Source: Frigidibacter sp. SD6-1
GTDB lineage: Bacteria; Pseudomonadota; Alphaproteobacteria; Rhodobacterales; Rhodobacteraceae
NCBI RefSeq assembly: GCF_030143255.1
Contig: NZ_JARJNR010000007.1
Span: 62,001-126,000, forward strand
Direction: 5' to 3'
Length of the DNA stretch: 64,000 nucleotides
Positions 39,667 to 49,059 of this stretch are shown here, piece after piece. The translations under genes and the position numbers were made by a program. How positions within the stretch are numbered: position 1 is the first letter of the stretch; each line of letters begins with the position of its first letter. The notes below the pieces were generated by a model. The model searched no databases. It was not told where the DNA came from and saw nothing but the letters and a program-made list of their open reading frames with translations.

Positions 39667-41817
39667 ATGAAGCTTCCCGACCCGATCACGCAGGAGATCG
39701 TCCTTGTGGGCGGCGGCCATGCCCATGCGCTGGTCCTGCGCAAGTGGGGGATGGCGCCCCTGCCCGGCGTGCGGCTGACGCTGATCGACCCCGCGCCCGC
39801 CGCCGCCTATTCCGGCATGCTGCCCGGCCATGTCGCCGGGCATTATCCGCGCGCGGCGCTGGAGATCGACCTCGTAAAGCTCGCGCGCTTCGCCGGCGCG
39901 CGGCTGATGCTTGGCCGCGCTGTCGGGATCGACCGGGAGAAGCGGCGCGTGCAGGTCGAGGGGCATGCGGACATCGCCTATGATTATCTGTCCCTTGACG
40001 TGGGCGTGACGTCGGACATGCCTGCCTTGCCGGGGTTTCGCGACCATGCGGTTCCGGCCAAGCCGCTTGCCGCCTTTGCCGACCGCTGGCAGGCGTTCGT
40101 CGCGCAGGTGGCAGCGGGCGCTGCGGCGCCCGAGGTGGCGGTGATCGGGGCCGGGATTGCCGGGGTCGAGCTGGCGCTGGCGGCGCGGCACCGGCTGGGG
40201 CCGGGCGCCCGTGTGGCGCTGATCGAGGTGGCGGAGCCTCTGGCCGCCGTGGGGCGCGGGGCGCGGGCGGCGCTGATGGCGCATCTTCACCGTTCCGGGA
40301 TCGCGCTTCATGCCGGGCGGGCGGCGGTTGCCTGCACGGCGGAAGGGGTGGTGCTCGAGGGGGGTGAGAAAGTTCCCGCCCGCTTCGTCATCGGAACGGC
40401 GGCGGCGCGGGCGGGCGGCTGGCTTGCCGCGACGGGGCTGGCGCTTGAAGGCGGGTTCGTGCGGGTCGGGCCGACGTTGCAGAGCGAAAGCGATCCGCGC
40501 ATCTTCGCGGTGGGCGACATTGCCCATCTGGCCCACGCGCCGCGCCCCAAGGCCGGGGTCTTCGCGGTGCGTGAGGCGCCAGTGCTTCTGGCCAATCTAA
40601 GAGCAGTCGCAGGCGGAGGCACGGCACGCGCCTGCTATCAGCCGCAGAAAGACTATCTGAAACTCGTCTCGACCGGCCACAAGGGCGCGGTCGCCGACAA
40701 ATGGGGGCTGAGGCTCGACGGCGGGCTGCTTTGGCGCTGGAAGGACCGGATTGACCGCAGGTTCATGGCGAAGTTCCAGGACCTGCCGGTGATGGCGGCT
40801 GCGGCCACGTCGGGTAAGCCGTCCGACCGGCCGCTCTGCGGAGGCTGCGGGGCCAAGGCCGGGCGCGGGGCGCTCGACCAGGCCCTGGCGCGGCTGCCTG
40901 CGCCACAGAGGGCCGATGTGGCGACCGGTGCGGGCGACGATGCGGCGGTCCTGAAGATCGGCGGCGCGCATCAGGTCATCACCACCGACCATCTGCGCGC
41001 CTTCACCTTCGATCCTTACGTGATGGCCCGCATCGCCGCGATCCACGCGCTTGGCGATGTCTGGTCGATGGGGGCGGAACCGCAGGCCGCGCTCGCCCAG
41101 ATCATCCTGCCGCCGATGGCTGAGGACCTGCAGGCCGAGTGGCTGCGCGAGATCATGGAGGGCGCGCTGTCGGTCTTTGCCCCCGAGGGCGCCGATATCG
41201 TCGGCGGCCATACGACGCTCGGGGCCGAACTGACCATCGGCTTCACCGTGACGGGCCTTGCGCCGCGCCCCGTGACGCACGCAGGCGCGCGGCCCGGGCA
41301 GGCGATCGTCCTGACGAAGCCGATCGGCATCGGCGTGATCATGGCGGCCGAGATGCTGGGGGCGGCCCCGGGCAGGGTGGTGGCGGGGGCTCTTGCCCAT
41401 ATGCAGCGCCCGCAAGGTGCTGCGGCGCGGCTGCTTGCGCCCCATGCGACCGCGATGACCGATGTCACCGGCTTCGGCCTTGCCGGGCATCTTCTGTCGA
41501 TCCTCGATGCATCAGACGTGGCGGCGACTCTCCGGCTGTCGGAAGTTCCCACCCTGCCCGGCGCGGTCGAGCTGGCGGCTTCAGGACATGGGTCGAGCCT
41601 GCTGCCCGCAAATCTTCGGGCCCGCGCGCGGATGTTCTACAGCGACGGGCCGAAGGCCGAGCTGCTGTTCGATCCGCAAACGGCAGGCGGCTTGCTGGCG
41701 ACGGTTCCGGCGGGAGAGGCCGACAAGCTCGTCGATGCCTTGCGGGCTCTGGGCGAGGAAGCAGCGATCATCGGCCGGATCGAGGAAGGCACGCCCTTCC
41801 TGACAGTCGAGGATTGA
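39667..41817 (+). CDS. selD: FAD-dependent NADH dehydrogenase-like domain fused to selenophosphate synthetase
   Basis: 716 residues. Residues 1 to ~385 are a pyridine-nucleotide-disulfide-type flavoprotein (VGGGHAHALVLRKWG; a second dinucleotide loop VIGAGIAGVELAL; the FAD-closing IFAVGDIAHLAH). Residues ~388-716 are SelD, making selenophosphate from selenide and ATP. The catalytic residues are C394 and K397 in CGGCGAK; the second Cys of the usual GCGCK is Ala here. GAGDDAAVLK and DVTGFGLAGHLLSIL are typical. Fusions of this kind are known in bacteria. No selA, selB or selU lies in the window. Confidence 0.93.
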   Translation: MKLPDPITQEIVLVGGGHAHALVLRKWGMAPLPGVRLTLIDPAPAAAYSGMLPGHVAGHYPRAALEIDLVKLARFAGARLMLGRAVGIDREKRRVQVEGHADIAYDYLSLDVGVTSDMPALPGFRDHAVPAKPLAAFADRWQAFVAQVAAGAAAPEVAVIGAGIAGVELALAARHRLGPGARVALIEVAEPLAAVGRGARAALMAHLHRSGIALHAGRAAVACTAEGVVLEGGEKVPARFVIGTAAARAGGWLAATGLALEGGFVRVGPTLQSESDPRIFAVGDIAHLAHAPRPKAGVFAVREAPVLLANLRAVAGGGTARACYQPQKDYLKLVSTGHKGAVADKWGLRLDGGLLWRWKDRIDRRFMAKFQDLPVMAAAATSGKPSDRPLCGGCGAKAGRGALDQALARLPAPQRADVATGAGDDAAVLKIGGAHQVITTDHLRAFTFDPYVMARIAAIHALGDVWSMGAEPQAALAQIILPPMAEDLQAEWLREIMEGALSVFAPEGADIVGGHTTLGAELTIGFTVTGLAPRPVTHAGARPGQAIVLTKPIGIGVIMAAEMLGAAPGRVVAGALAHMQRPQGAAARLLAPHATAMTDVTGFGLAGHLLSILDASDVAATLRLSEVPTLPGAVELAASGHGSSLLPANLRARARMFYSDGPKAELLFDPQTAGGLLATVPAGEADKLVDALRALGEEAAIIGRIEEGTPFLTVED

Positions 41818-41823
41818 TCTGGC

Positions 41824-42819
41824 TCAGCGCTTCCTGAAGCGCGGCTTCATGCCCATCAGCACCTTGAAGCCACCTTCGCTCGCCATCTGGCGCACCTCGA
41901 GGAACGCCTGAGCCATCGCCTCCTCGTAAGGCAGCGTCCGGTTGGCGACGAGCCAGAGTTGGCCCGATGGGGCGAGCATGCCGCGCGCGGCCTCGATGAA
42001 GGCGGCGCCAAGGGCGGGATCGGCGGCGCGCGAGACATGGAAAGGCGGGTTCGTCACCACGAAATCCAGAAGAGCGGGCGGGCGGAAGCGGGTGGCATCG
42101 GCCCAGTGAAAGATGGCGCGCGGATCGGTGACATTCTCCCGCGCGCAGGCAACGGCCTCTGCCTCCGCCTCGACCAGATGCAGCGCTTTCACGCCCGGCC
42201 GGGCAAGAACCTGCGCGGCGAGCCAGCCCCAGCCCGCGCCAAGATCGGCGCCCTTGCCACGCAGGTCGGCGGGCAGATGGCGCGCGAGCAGGGCCGAGCC
42301 TGGGTCGATCCCGTCGGCGGAAAAGACCCCGGGGCGGGTGACGAAGCCGGCAACGGCCTCGTGCGGGGCGGCTTGCCAGCCGTCGAAAGCGCCGGTGCCG
42401 GGATTGGCGAAACCGAAAGCGCGGCCATGGGCCTTGGAGGCCTGCGCCAGCAGAGACACACGCGAGCGGATGTCCTTCAGCGCGGCCTCGATCCCGTCAT
42501 GCTTTTGTCCGTCGATCCAGATCGGGGCGCCCCCTGGCATCAGCATCGCCGCCTGATGGATCAGCGCCCGCGCCAGCGCCCGGGCGCGCGGCAGGAAGAT
42601 CAGCGCCCCGGCAAAGTCGCCTTCGGGCGCCTCGGCCACCGTCCAGCCGCGTTCGCGGAAGGCATCGAAATCGGGGCGGAAGCCGGTGACGATCACCGCG
42701 CGGTCACGCGGCACGCAGCCCAGATCGCTGGCAAGCGTCGGGCGCAGTATCAGGATGCGGCCCGATGCGGGCCAGCCGCCCGCCTCGGCGAGCGCATCCT
42801 CAAGGCGCGACGATCCCAT
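41824..42819 (-). CDS. rsmC: Class I SAM-dependent methyltransferase, RsmC type
   Basis: 331 residues with the two-domain plan of RsmC/RlmG. A degenerate N-terminal methyltransferase-like half is followed by a catalytic C-terminal half containing ADLGAGWGWLAAQVL (motif I), LVEAEAEAV (motif II) and the N6/N2-type catalytic tetrad NPPF in VTNPPFHVS. The family methylates guanine 1207 of 16S rRNA at N2. Convergent with selD and nine bases downstream of clpS, with which it may be co-transcribed. Exact target base is inferred from family only. Confidence 0.83.
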   Translation of the reverse strand: MGSSRLEDALAEAGGWPASGRILILRPTLASDLGCVPRDRAVIVTGFRPDFDAFRERGWTVAEAPEGDFAGALIFLPRARALARALIHQAAMLMPGGAPIWIDGQKHDGIEAALKDIRSRVSLLAQASKAHGRAFGFANPGTGAFDGWQAAPHEAVAGFVTRPGVFSADGIDPGSALLARHLPADLRGKGADLGAGWGWLAAQVLARPGVKALHLVEAEAEAVACARENVTDPRAIFHWADATRFRPPALLDFVVTNPPFHVSRAADPALGAAFIEAARGMLAPSGQLWLVANRTLPYEEAMAQAFLEVRQMASEGGFKVLMGMKPRFRKR

Positions 42820-42828
42820 GGCCCGCGC

Positions 42829-43170
42829 CTATTCCTTTTCCATCGTGCATTGCAGCGGGTGCTGGTGACGGCGCGAGAAATCCATCACCTGCGCCACCTT
42901 CGTCTCGGCAATCTCGAACGAAAAGACCCCGACGACCGCCAGACCCTTCTTGTGGACGGTCAGCATGATCTCGAACGCCTGGGCGTGATTGAGCCCAAAG
43001 AACCGCTCAAGAATATGGACGACGAATTCCATCGGCGTGTAATCGTCGTTCAGGAGCATGACCTTGTAGAGCGGCGGGCGCTGGGTCTTGGGCTTGGTCT
43101 TCGTCGCGACAGAGGCGTCACCCTCGGTTCCGTCCCGCGGGTCGGTCATCATGTCGGGCAGGCGGGACAC
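42829..43170 (-). CDS. clpS: ATP-dependent Clp protease adaptor ClpS
   Basis: 113 residues. The unstructured N-terminus (to about residue 33, Lys/Pro-rich) is followed by the ClpS core with the N-degron pocket signature [21 protein letters not shown], then [10 protein letters not shown] and the C-terminal strand. It hands proteins with N-terminal Leu, Phe, Tyr or Trp to ClpAP. A start at one of the methionines at residues 7-8 is also possible. clpA, which often follows, is not adjacent here. Confidence 0.95.
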   Translation of the reverse strand: MSRLPDMMTDPRDGTEGDASVATKTKPKTQRPPLYKVMLLNDDYTPMEFVVHILERFFGLNHAQAFEIMLTVHKKGLAVVGVFSFEIAETKVAQVMDFSRRHQHPLQCTMEKE

Positions 43171-43285
43171 GGGCGAAATGCTCCTTGGAATCGGCAGGCG
43201 TCAGGGCGAATATTATAGTCGAATGCGAAGATGACGAAAGGGTTGCCTTTCCGCAACTTGTCCGTTGTCACCTCGGGGAGAGATA

Positions 43286-43987
43286 ATGCAGCGGCTCGCC
43301 GCCATCGGTTTCGACGCCGACGACACGCTCTGGCACAACGAGCGCTTCTTCCGCATGACGCAGGAAAGGTTCGCGGGGCTTCTGGCGGACTACACAGATT
43401 CCGATCACCTGCATGCCCGGCTTCTGGCTGCCGAGCGGCGCAATCTTGGGCGTTATGGCTTTGGCATCAAGGGTTTCGTCCTTTCCATGATCGAGACCGC
43501 AATCGAGGTGACGGACGAACGCGTACCCGCCCGGGTGATCGCCGAACTGATCGCGGCGGGGCAGGAAATGCTTGCCCATCCGATCGAGCTTCTGGCGGGC
43601 GCGCGGGCGGCGGTCGAGGCGCTGGCCGACAGCCATCCGCTGATCCTGATCACCAAGGGCGACCTTCTGGATCAGGAGCGCAAGCTGGCGCAATCGGGTC
43701 TCGGCGACCTGTTCCATGCCGTCGAGATCGTTTCGGACAAGACCGCCCGCACGTACGAGCAGGTTTTTGCAAGACATGGGGCAGGCGCCGAACGGGCGCT
43801 GATGGCCGGTAACTCGCTGAAATCCGACGTGTTGCCGATGATCGCGGCTGGCGGCTGGGGCGTTCATGTGCCGCATGAACTGACCTGGGCGCTGGAACAT
43901 GACCAGCCGCCCGAAGGCGAGCCGCGCTTCCGCAGCCTTGCCGGGATCGCCGATCTGCCTGCGCTGATCGCTGCAATCGAGGGCTGA
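43286..43987 (+). CDS. HAD-superfamily hydrolase
   Basis: 233 residues from the ATG at 43286, after GGGGAGAG. HAD motif I is FDADDTLWHNE (nucleophile and acid Asp pair), motif II is LITKGD, and motif III/IV is GNSLKSDVLPMIAAGGWGVHV. The helical cap lies between residues ~15 and 100. Family members are small-molecule phosphatases; the substrate cannot be read. Divergent from clpS. The longer frame starting seven codons upstream has no ribosome site. Confidence 0.87.
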   Translation: MQRLAAIGFDADDTLWHNERFFRMTQERFAGLLADYTDSDHLHARLLAAERRNLGRYGFGIKGFVLSMIETAIEVTDERVPARVIAELIAAGQEMLAHPIELLAGARAAVEALADSHPLILITKGDLLDQERKLAQSGLGDLFHAVEIVSDKTARTYEQVFARHGAGAERALMAGNSLKSDVLPMIAAGGWGVHVPHELTWALEHDQPPEGEPRFRSLAGIADLPALIAAIEG

Positions 43988-44097
43988 GCGAACCTGATAT
44001 GTTGTGGTGAAGCGCCGACTGGCCACCAAATATGGGACGGCCGCCCAAATCCGGCAGATACCGTTGCACGCAGAACAACGGAAAAGCCTTTGAATAA

Positions 44098-44140
44098 AAA
44101 GCTGTTTTCGGCTTTTGGACCCTGTGCTATCGTCACAGGC
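44098..44140 (+). promoter_or_regulatory. Inverted repeats upstream of the DD-carboxypeptidase gene
   Basis: An AAAAGC-N8-GCTTTT stem (44098-44117), possibly a weak terminator for the HAD gene, is followed by CCTGTG-N7-CACAGG (44122-44140), a symmetric site 45-63 bases before the start codon. The second could be an operator or sit in the 5' leader. The 197-bp gap holds no other gene. Confidence 0.4.
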
Positions 44141-44184
44141 AAATCAGAAAGAACCCGGCAAAGACCGGGGCGAGGCAGTAGGCA

Positions 44185-46149
44185 GTGACAGACAGATTCG
44201 CCATGTTACGGCGGTGCATTGCGCACGCGTCCGTTCTATTCCTTCAGGCGCTCGCGCTTGTCCTTATGGCATCCGGCGCCTGGGCCGCGCCCTACGCGGA
44301 TTATGTGATCGACGCGCGCACTGGCGAGGTCCTGCATCAGGACAATGCCAACACGCGCCTTCACCCGGCTTCGCTGACCAAGATGATGACGCTCTACATC
44401 GCGTTCGAGGCGATCGAGCATGGCGAGATATCGCTCGACACGATGGTGACCGTGTCGAAACATGCCGCCGCCCAGCCGCCCTCGCGGCTCGGGTTGAAGC
44501 CGGGCCAGCGGATCGCGCTGCGCTATCTGATCCGCGCCGCCGCGATCAAGTCGGCCAATGACGCGGCAACCGCGATCGGCGAGGCGATCGAAGGCACGGA
44601 AAGCGCCTTTGCCAAGCGCATGACCCGCACCGCCGCAGCAATGGGCATGTCGAAGACGACCTTCAAGAACGCCAACGGGCTGACCGCGCAGGGCCACCTT
44701 TCGACCGCCCATGACATGACGATCCTCGGGCGGCGGCTCTTCTACGATTATCCGCAATATTATGGCCTCTTCTCGCGCCGCACGGCGGATGCGGGCATGG
44801 CGCAGGTCGCCTCGACCAACCGCCGCTTCCTTGACAGCTACGAAGGTGCGGACGGGATCAAGACCGGCTATACCTCGCCCGCGGGCTTCAACCTCGTGGC
44901 CTCGGCCCAGCGCGGCAACAAGCGCATCATCGCCACCGTCTTCGGCGGCAAATCGACCGCAAACCGCAATGCCCGCGTGGCCGAGCTTCTGGACCTCGGT
45001 TTCGGCAAGGCGCCGAACAAGGCCAAGACCTCGCCCCCGCCCGCCATCGCCTACAATGGCGACATCAGCGAACCGGACGAAGACCTGATGGCCGAAACCA
45101 TCGCGGCGAACGTCGATCCGTCGGTTCCCGCCGCAGGCAAGACCATCCGCCTGAATGTCGCTGTCGCCGAGAGCCCGCGGCCGCGACCAAGGCCGCTCGC
45201 GGCACCGCTCGCCATCGCCGCAGCCGAAGTGGCGCCCGACGCCGAGATCACCGCAGAGGCGGCAGAGATGGCCGCCGCGACTGATGATCTGATGGCCTCG
45301 CTCGCCGGAACCATCGATGCCGCCCTGGCCGAAGCGAACGCCGAGCCCGCCTTCGAGCAGACGGCGACGCCGCAGCCCGAGACGCTCGCCATGGCTGAAC
45401 CGGCCGGAACCGCAACGCCCGCGCCGGAGACCACCGAAGCGCCGCCCGGCGCAGAGGCGGTCGCGGCGGCCCCCGAGGAAGACGCGACCGCTGCCATCGC
45501 CACCGCATCGGCAATCGCACCGAAGGCAACGCCCGTTCCGCCCGCCCGCCCCGGCGCCACCGTGACAGATGCGCCGACGGCGGTTGCGGAAGCGACGCCT
45601 GCGTCCGAAGAGACTGCCGAGACCGCGCTTGCCGCGAATGTGATTGCCGACCCCGAAAGCGCCAACCTTCCGAAGGATCTCGAGATCGCAGCGGCAGTCG
45701 TCGAACCTGCAGCGACCCCGGTCACGCCCGACGACAATCAGCTGAGCGAGGCGGTCCTTCTGACGCCGCCCGCGCCGGTCGCAGCATCCGACGCGGCAAC
45801 TGAAGCGGCGGCCGAGGTGATCCTTGCCAGTGCCGATACAAGCGCCGACCTGCCGGTCGAGCCGAAGAATCCCGACCTGGAAATCGTCACCCGCGTGTCC
45901 ACCTCGGACGGCCGCGAATGGGGGATCAATGTCGGCAGCTTTTCCTCACGCTACAACGCCGAACGCGAGCTCTTGCGCACTGCGCTGGTCGAGATGGCGA
46001 CGCTGGACGAGGCCTTGCGCAAGGTTTCAAGTCGCAAAGGCGCGTTCGACGCCAATTTCGTCGGCATGACCCAGGAAGATGCCGAACTCGCCTGCCGCCG
46101 CCTCAGCGCGCGCGGGACGGAATGCACGGTGCTTAGTCCGGCAGGGTAA
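44185..46149 (+). CDS. D-alanyl-D-alanine carboxypeptidase with SPOR domain
   Basis: 654 residues from GTG at 44185 (an ATG six codons in is an alternative). Signal peptide ends near GAWA|APY. A penicillin-binding-protein class C-type DD-peptidase domain follows with SLTK (S63, K66), SAN (S123-N125) and KTG (226-228). A long, strongly Ala/Pro/Glu-rich segment (about residues 295-560) of low complexity connects to a C-terminal SPOR domain (~570-654; WGINVGSFSSRYNAERELL), which binds denuded glycan at division sites. It trims peptidoglycan stem peptides in the periplasm. Confidence 0.93.
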   Translation: MTDRFAMLRRCIAHASVLFLQALALVLMASGAWAAPYADYVIDARTGEVLHQDNANTRLHPASLTKMMTLYIAFEAIEHGEISLDTMVTVSKHAAAQPPSRLGLKPGQRIALRYLIRAAAIKSANDAATAIGEAIEGTESAFAKRMTRTAAAMGMSKTTFKNANGLTAQGHLSTAHDMTILGRRLFYDYPQYYGLFSRRTADAGMAQVASTNRRFLDSYEGADGIKTGYTSPAGFNLVASAQRGNKRIIATVFGGKSTANRNARVAELLDLGFGKAPNKAKTSPPPAIAYNGDISEPDEDLMAETIAANVDPSVPAAGKTIRLNVAVAESPRPRPRPLAAPLAIAAAEVAPDAEITAEAAEMAAATDDLMASLAGTIDAALAEANAEPAFEQTATPQPETLAMAEPAGTATPAPETTEAPPGAEAVAAAPEEDATAAIATASAIAPKATPVPPARPGATVTDAPTAVAEATPASEETAETALAANVIADPESANLPKDLEIAAAVVEPAATPVTPDDNQLSEAVLLTPPAPVAASDAATEAAAEVILASADTSADLPVEPKNPDLEIVTRVSTSDGREWGINVGSFSSRYNAERELLRTALVEMATLDEALRKVSSRKGAFDANFVGMTQEDAELACRRLSARGTECTVLSPAG

Positions 46150-46175
46150 AGTGAGCGCTTCCAGCGCCGCGCCGC

Positions 46176-46222
46176 CCGAAATCTTTCAAAGATTTCGGAC
46201 CGGATTTCGTGTCGAAATCCGG
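46176..46222. repeat. Tandem pair of hairpins between convergent genes
   Basis: Two 23-bp hairpins lie side by side: CCGAAATCTTT-C-AAAGATTTCGG (46176-46198) and CCGGATTTCG-TGT-CGAAATCCGG (46200-46222). They occupy the gap between convergent dac and ccoS. Organisation and base pattern echo the pair at 19809-19881. Confidence 0.8.
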
Positions 46223-46241
46223 CACCGCCAGCGTCGGACAA

Positions 46242-46400
46242 TCACGGCTTCGGTCTCTCGTCCCAGTCCTTGTTCAGGATGCGCTGCGCGTCGCCGTCCG
46301 GGTCATCATACTGGCGGGTCTTCAGCGACCAGAGGAAGGCCGCGAGCCCCAGGCCGCCCAAGAGAAGCGAGACCGGGATGAGGATGACGAGCATTTCCAT
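46242..46400 (-). CDS. ccoS: Cytochrome cbb3 oxidase maturation protein CcoS
   Basis: 52 residues, beginning MEMLVILIPVSLLLGG. One membrane helix precedes a conserved tail with KTRQYDDPDGDAQRIL, the standard CcoS pattern. It is needed for cofactor (heme b/CuB) insertion into the cbb3 oxidase in Rhodobacter. Last gene of the ccoGHIS run, nine bases after ccoI. Too short for most gene callers, but unmistakable by sequence and position. Confidence 0.93.
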   Translation of the reverse strand: MEMLVILIPVSLLLGGLGLAAFLWSLKTRQYDDPDGDAQRILNKDWDERPKP

Positions 46401-46409
46401 CGCGGGCGC

Positions 46410-48599
46410 CTATTTCAGCCGCAGCGCGTTGAGCGTCACCAGGAGCGACGATGTCGACATGGCGAAAGCCGCGATCAGGGGCGTGGCGAAACCCGCCAGC
46501 GCCACGGGCACGGCGAGCGCGTTATAGCCGAGCGAAAGCGCGAAATTCTCCTTGATCCGCGCCCGCGCCCTGACGGCGATGGTGCGCGCCTCGGCGATGG
46601 GCGCCAGCGACTGGCCCAGCAGCACGATGTCGGACGCGGTGCGCGCGGCATCGAGTGCCGAGGCGGGCGAGACCGAGACATGGGCTGAGGCGAGCGCCAC
46701 CGTATCGTTCAGCCCGTCGCCCACCATCAGCACATGCGCGCCCTTCGCCTTCTGCCCCTCGATATGGGCGGCCTTCTCGGCGGGCAGCATGCCGCTTTGC
46801 CATGTCTCGATCCCCAGCAAGCGGGCCAGCCCCGCCACCGGACCTTCCGCATCGCCAGAGAGGAGCGTCACGCCAAGGCCCGCCGCCTTCAGCGCCGCGA
46901 CCGCCTCCTCGGCGCCCGGCCGCAGGCGGTCGGTGAAGATCAGGGCCTTGCGCGCCGCGCCGACGGCAAGATAGCTCGCGCTGCCCTCGGCCGCTTCCGC
47001 GCCGACCCAGGCCGCACGCCCTAGCCGCACGCGACCGCCCTGCCACAGGCCCTCGACCCCATAACCGGCGATTTCGCGCAGGTCGGTCACGACTGCCGGG
47101 CTGACATTGCGCGCTTTCAGACCCTCAGCCAGCGCGCGCGACAGGGGATGAGCGGACCCGTCCGCGAGAGCAAGCGCCACGCGCGCCTCCTCGCTGGTCA
47201 GGCTGTCGAGGTTCGCCGGTTCCGGCGCACCCATCGTCAGCGTGCCGGTCTTGTCGAAGACCACATGGCTCACTTCAGCCAGCCGCTCCAGCGCCGTACC
47301 GTCCTTGACCAGAAGCCCCTTGCGGAAAAGCCGCCCCGAGGCGGAGGTCACGACCGACGGCACCGCCAGCGCCAGGGCGCAGGGGCACGTGATGATCAGC
47401 ACCGCCGAGGCGATGTTCAGCGCTAGCCGCATGTCATGGGTGCGGGTGATCCAGAAGAGGAACGCGCCGAGCGCCAGAAGATGAACCATCGGCGAATAGC
47501 GCCGCGCCATCCGGTCGGCGAGCGAGATATAGCGGTTCTTCGCGCTTTCCGCGACCGCCACCAGATCGGCGAGCCGATGAAGTGACGATGACGCACCCGC
47601 CGCCTGAACCCGCACCTGCAAGGGACCGGTGAGGTTGACCTCGCCCGCACTGACCAAGGCCCCGGTCTCCACCGCCACGGGCCGCGTTTCGCCGGTCAGG
47701 AGCGAGCGGTCGGTCTCGGACGCCCCCGCCTCCACCACGCCGTCGACGGGCATCCGCGCGCCGGGGCGCACGAGGACCAGATCGCCCGGCAGAACGTCTG
47801 CCACGGGCACCAGCCGCGCCTCGCCGTCGGCATCCAGCCGGATGGCACGCGGCACTTCCAGCGCCGCCAGCTCCTCTGCCGCAGACCGGGCCTGAGCGCG
47901 CGAGCGATAATCGAGATAGCGGCCGATCAGGAGGAAGAAGCACAGAGATACGCCCGCGTCGAAATAGGCATGCTCGCCGCCCATGACCGTCTCGTAAAGC
48001 GACACGGCGGACGACAGGATCAGTGCGAGCGAGATCGGCACGTCCATTCCCAGCCGCCGTGCCCGGATCGAGGCGAGGGCGGAGGCGAAGAAGGGCTGGC
48101 CCGCGAAGACGAGCGTCGGCAGGGCGATCATCGCGCTGATCCAGTGGAAAAGATCGCGTGTCGCATCCTCGGCCCCCGACCAGACAGCGACCGACAGAAG
48201 CATGATGTTCATCATGGCGAAACCGGCGACGCCCAGACGCATCAGAAGGTCTCGCCCGCGCCTTTCGCTGTCGGTCGTGGTCAGAAGGCCGGGATCAAGC
48301 TCGAACGCCGGTTGGCCGACCTCTTCCAGCACCGAGATCAACCGCTCGGGCAGAACCTCGGGCGCGGCCACAACCGAGACCCGGCGGCGGGTCAGGTTGA
48401 CGCGCGCCGACAGGACGCCCGGCTCTGCCGCAAGCCGCCGCTCGATCGCGGCCATCGCCATGCCGTCCTTCGCCTCCGGTATCGACAGGACAATTCCTTC
48501 GGAAGCCGCCCGCATCCGCGACTGCACCAGCATCTCGGTCGCGGGCAGCGCGACACAGGCGGGGCAAGCCGACAGGGAAAGGGGTTCGGCAAGGCTCAT
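46410..48599 (-). CDS. ccoI: Copper-transporting P1B-type ATPase for cbb3 oxidase (CcoI/FixI)
   Basis: 729 residues. An N-terminal heavy-metal-associated-like region begins with LSACPACVAL, followed by eight membrane helices including the CPC metal site (ITCPCALAL). The actuator LTGE, the phosphorylation motif DKTGTLTMG, HPLSRAL (the nucleotide-binding HP) and GDGLNDTVAL are all intact. It exports Cu+ towards the periplasm for assembly of the CuB site of cytochrome cbb3. Located between ccoH and ccoS, the classical order. Confidence 0.95.
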   Translation of the reverse strand: MSLAEPLSLSACPACVALPATEMLVQSRMRAASEGIVLSIPEAKDGMAMAAIERRLAAEPGVLSARVNLTRRRVSVVAAPEVLPERLISVLEEVGQPAFELDPGLLTTTDSERRGRDLLMRLGVAGFAMMNIMLLSVAVWSGAEDATRDLFHWISAMIALPTLVFAGQPFFASALASIRARRLGMDVPISLALILSSAVSLYETVMGGEHAYFDAGVSLCFFLLIGRYLDYRSRAQARSAAEELAALEVPRAIRLDADGEARLVPVADVLPGDLVLVRPGARMPVDGVVEAGASETDRSLLTGETRPVAVETGALVSAGEVNLTGPLQVRVQAAGASSSLHRLADLVAVAESAKNRYISLADRMARRYSPMVHLLALGAFLFWITRTHDMRLALNIASAVLIITCPCALALAVPSVVTSASGRLFRKGLLVKDGTALERLAEVSHVVFDKTGTLTMGAPEPANLDSLTSEEARVALALADGSAHPLSRALAEGLKARNVSPAVVTDLREIAGYGVEGLWQGGRVRLGRAAWVGAEAAEGSASYLAVGAARKALIFTDRLRPGAEEAVAALKAAGLGVTLLSGDAEGPVAGLARLLGIETWQSGMLPAEKAAHIEGQKAKGAHVLMVGDGLNDTVALASAHVSVSPASALDAARTASDIVLLGQSLAPIAEARTIAVRARARIKENFALSLGYNALAVPVALAGFATPLIAAFAMSTSSLLVTLNALRLK

Positions 48600-48602
48600 G
48601 GC

Positions 48603-49058
48603 CTAGCCTTTCACATAAAGATCAAGCCGCTGGTGAAACCGCGTGCCATCCTCGGCCCGCGCCTCCAAGAGCACCATCCAGCGGCCCTGACCCAGATCGA
48701 CCGGCGCGCGGAAGTCACCATCACGAAAGGTAAAGGCGGGGCGCTTGTCTTCCGCCGCCTCTGTCGTCCGGCCAATCAGCGCGCTGATGTCCTTTGCCCG
48801 GACCGGCTGGCCCGCGCGGTCGCGGAAGGACAGGATCAGCTCGCCCCCCTCATACCGGTAGCCAAGCGTCCAGCCGAGCCTTTCCTGCGCCGCGCGCTCT
48901 GCCTCGAACGTCTGCGAGGCGACATAGGAATTCTGTACCTCAAGCCCCGGAAACGTGCCGACCGCCTTCACCGCCATGAAGACATTCACGCCGATGATGA
49001 CGGCGAAGGCCCCGGCGGTGATGGCAAAGACCTTCCGTCCTGTGAGTTCGCGCGCCAT
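48603..49058 (-). CDS. ccoH: Cytochrome cbb3 oxidase assembly protein CcoH/FixH
   Basis: 151 residues: one N-terminal membrane helix (VFAITAGAFAVIIGVNVFMAVKA) and a periplasmic beta-sandwich. It contains NSYVASQTFEAERAAQERLGW, the typical FixH segment, and ends with HQRLDLYVKG. It interacts with the oxidase and CcoI during assembly. Sits three bases before ccoI and one base after ccoG, clearly one transcript. Confidence 0.94.
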   Translation of the reverse strand: MARELTGRKVFAITAGAFAVIIGVNVFMAVKAVGTFPGLEVQNSYVASQTFEAERAAQERLGWTLGYRYEGGELILSFRDRAGQPVRAKDISALIGRTTEAAEDKRPAFTFRDGDFRAPVDLGQGRWMVLLEARAEDGTRFHQRLDLYVKG

Positions 49059-49059
49059 C

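Noticed and set aside
43988-44184. A small gene between the HAD and carboxypeptidase genes.
   Set aside because: No frame with a ribosome site; only two inverted repeats are seen.
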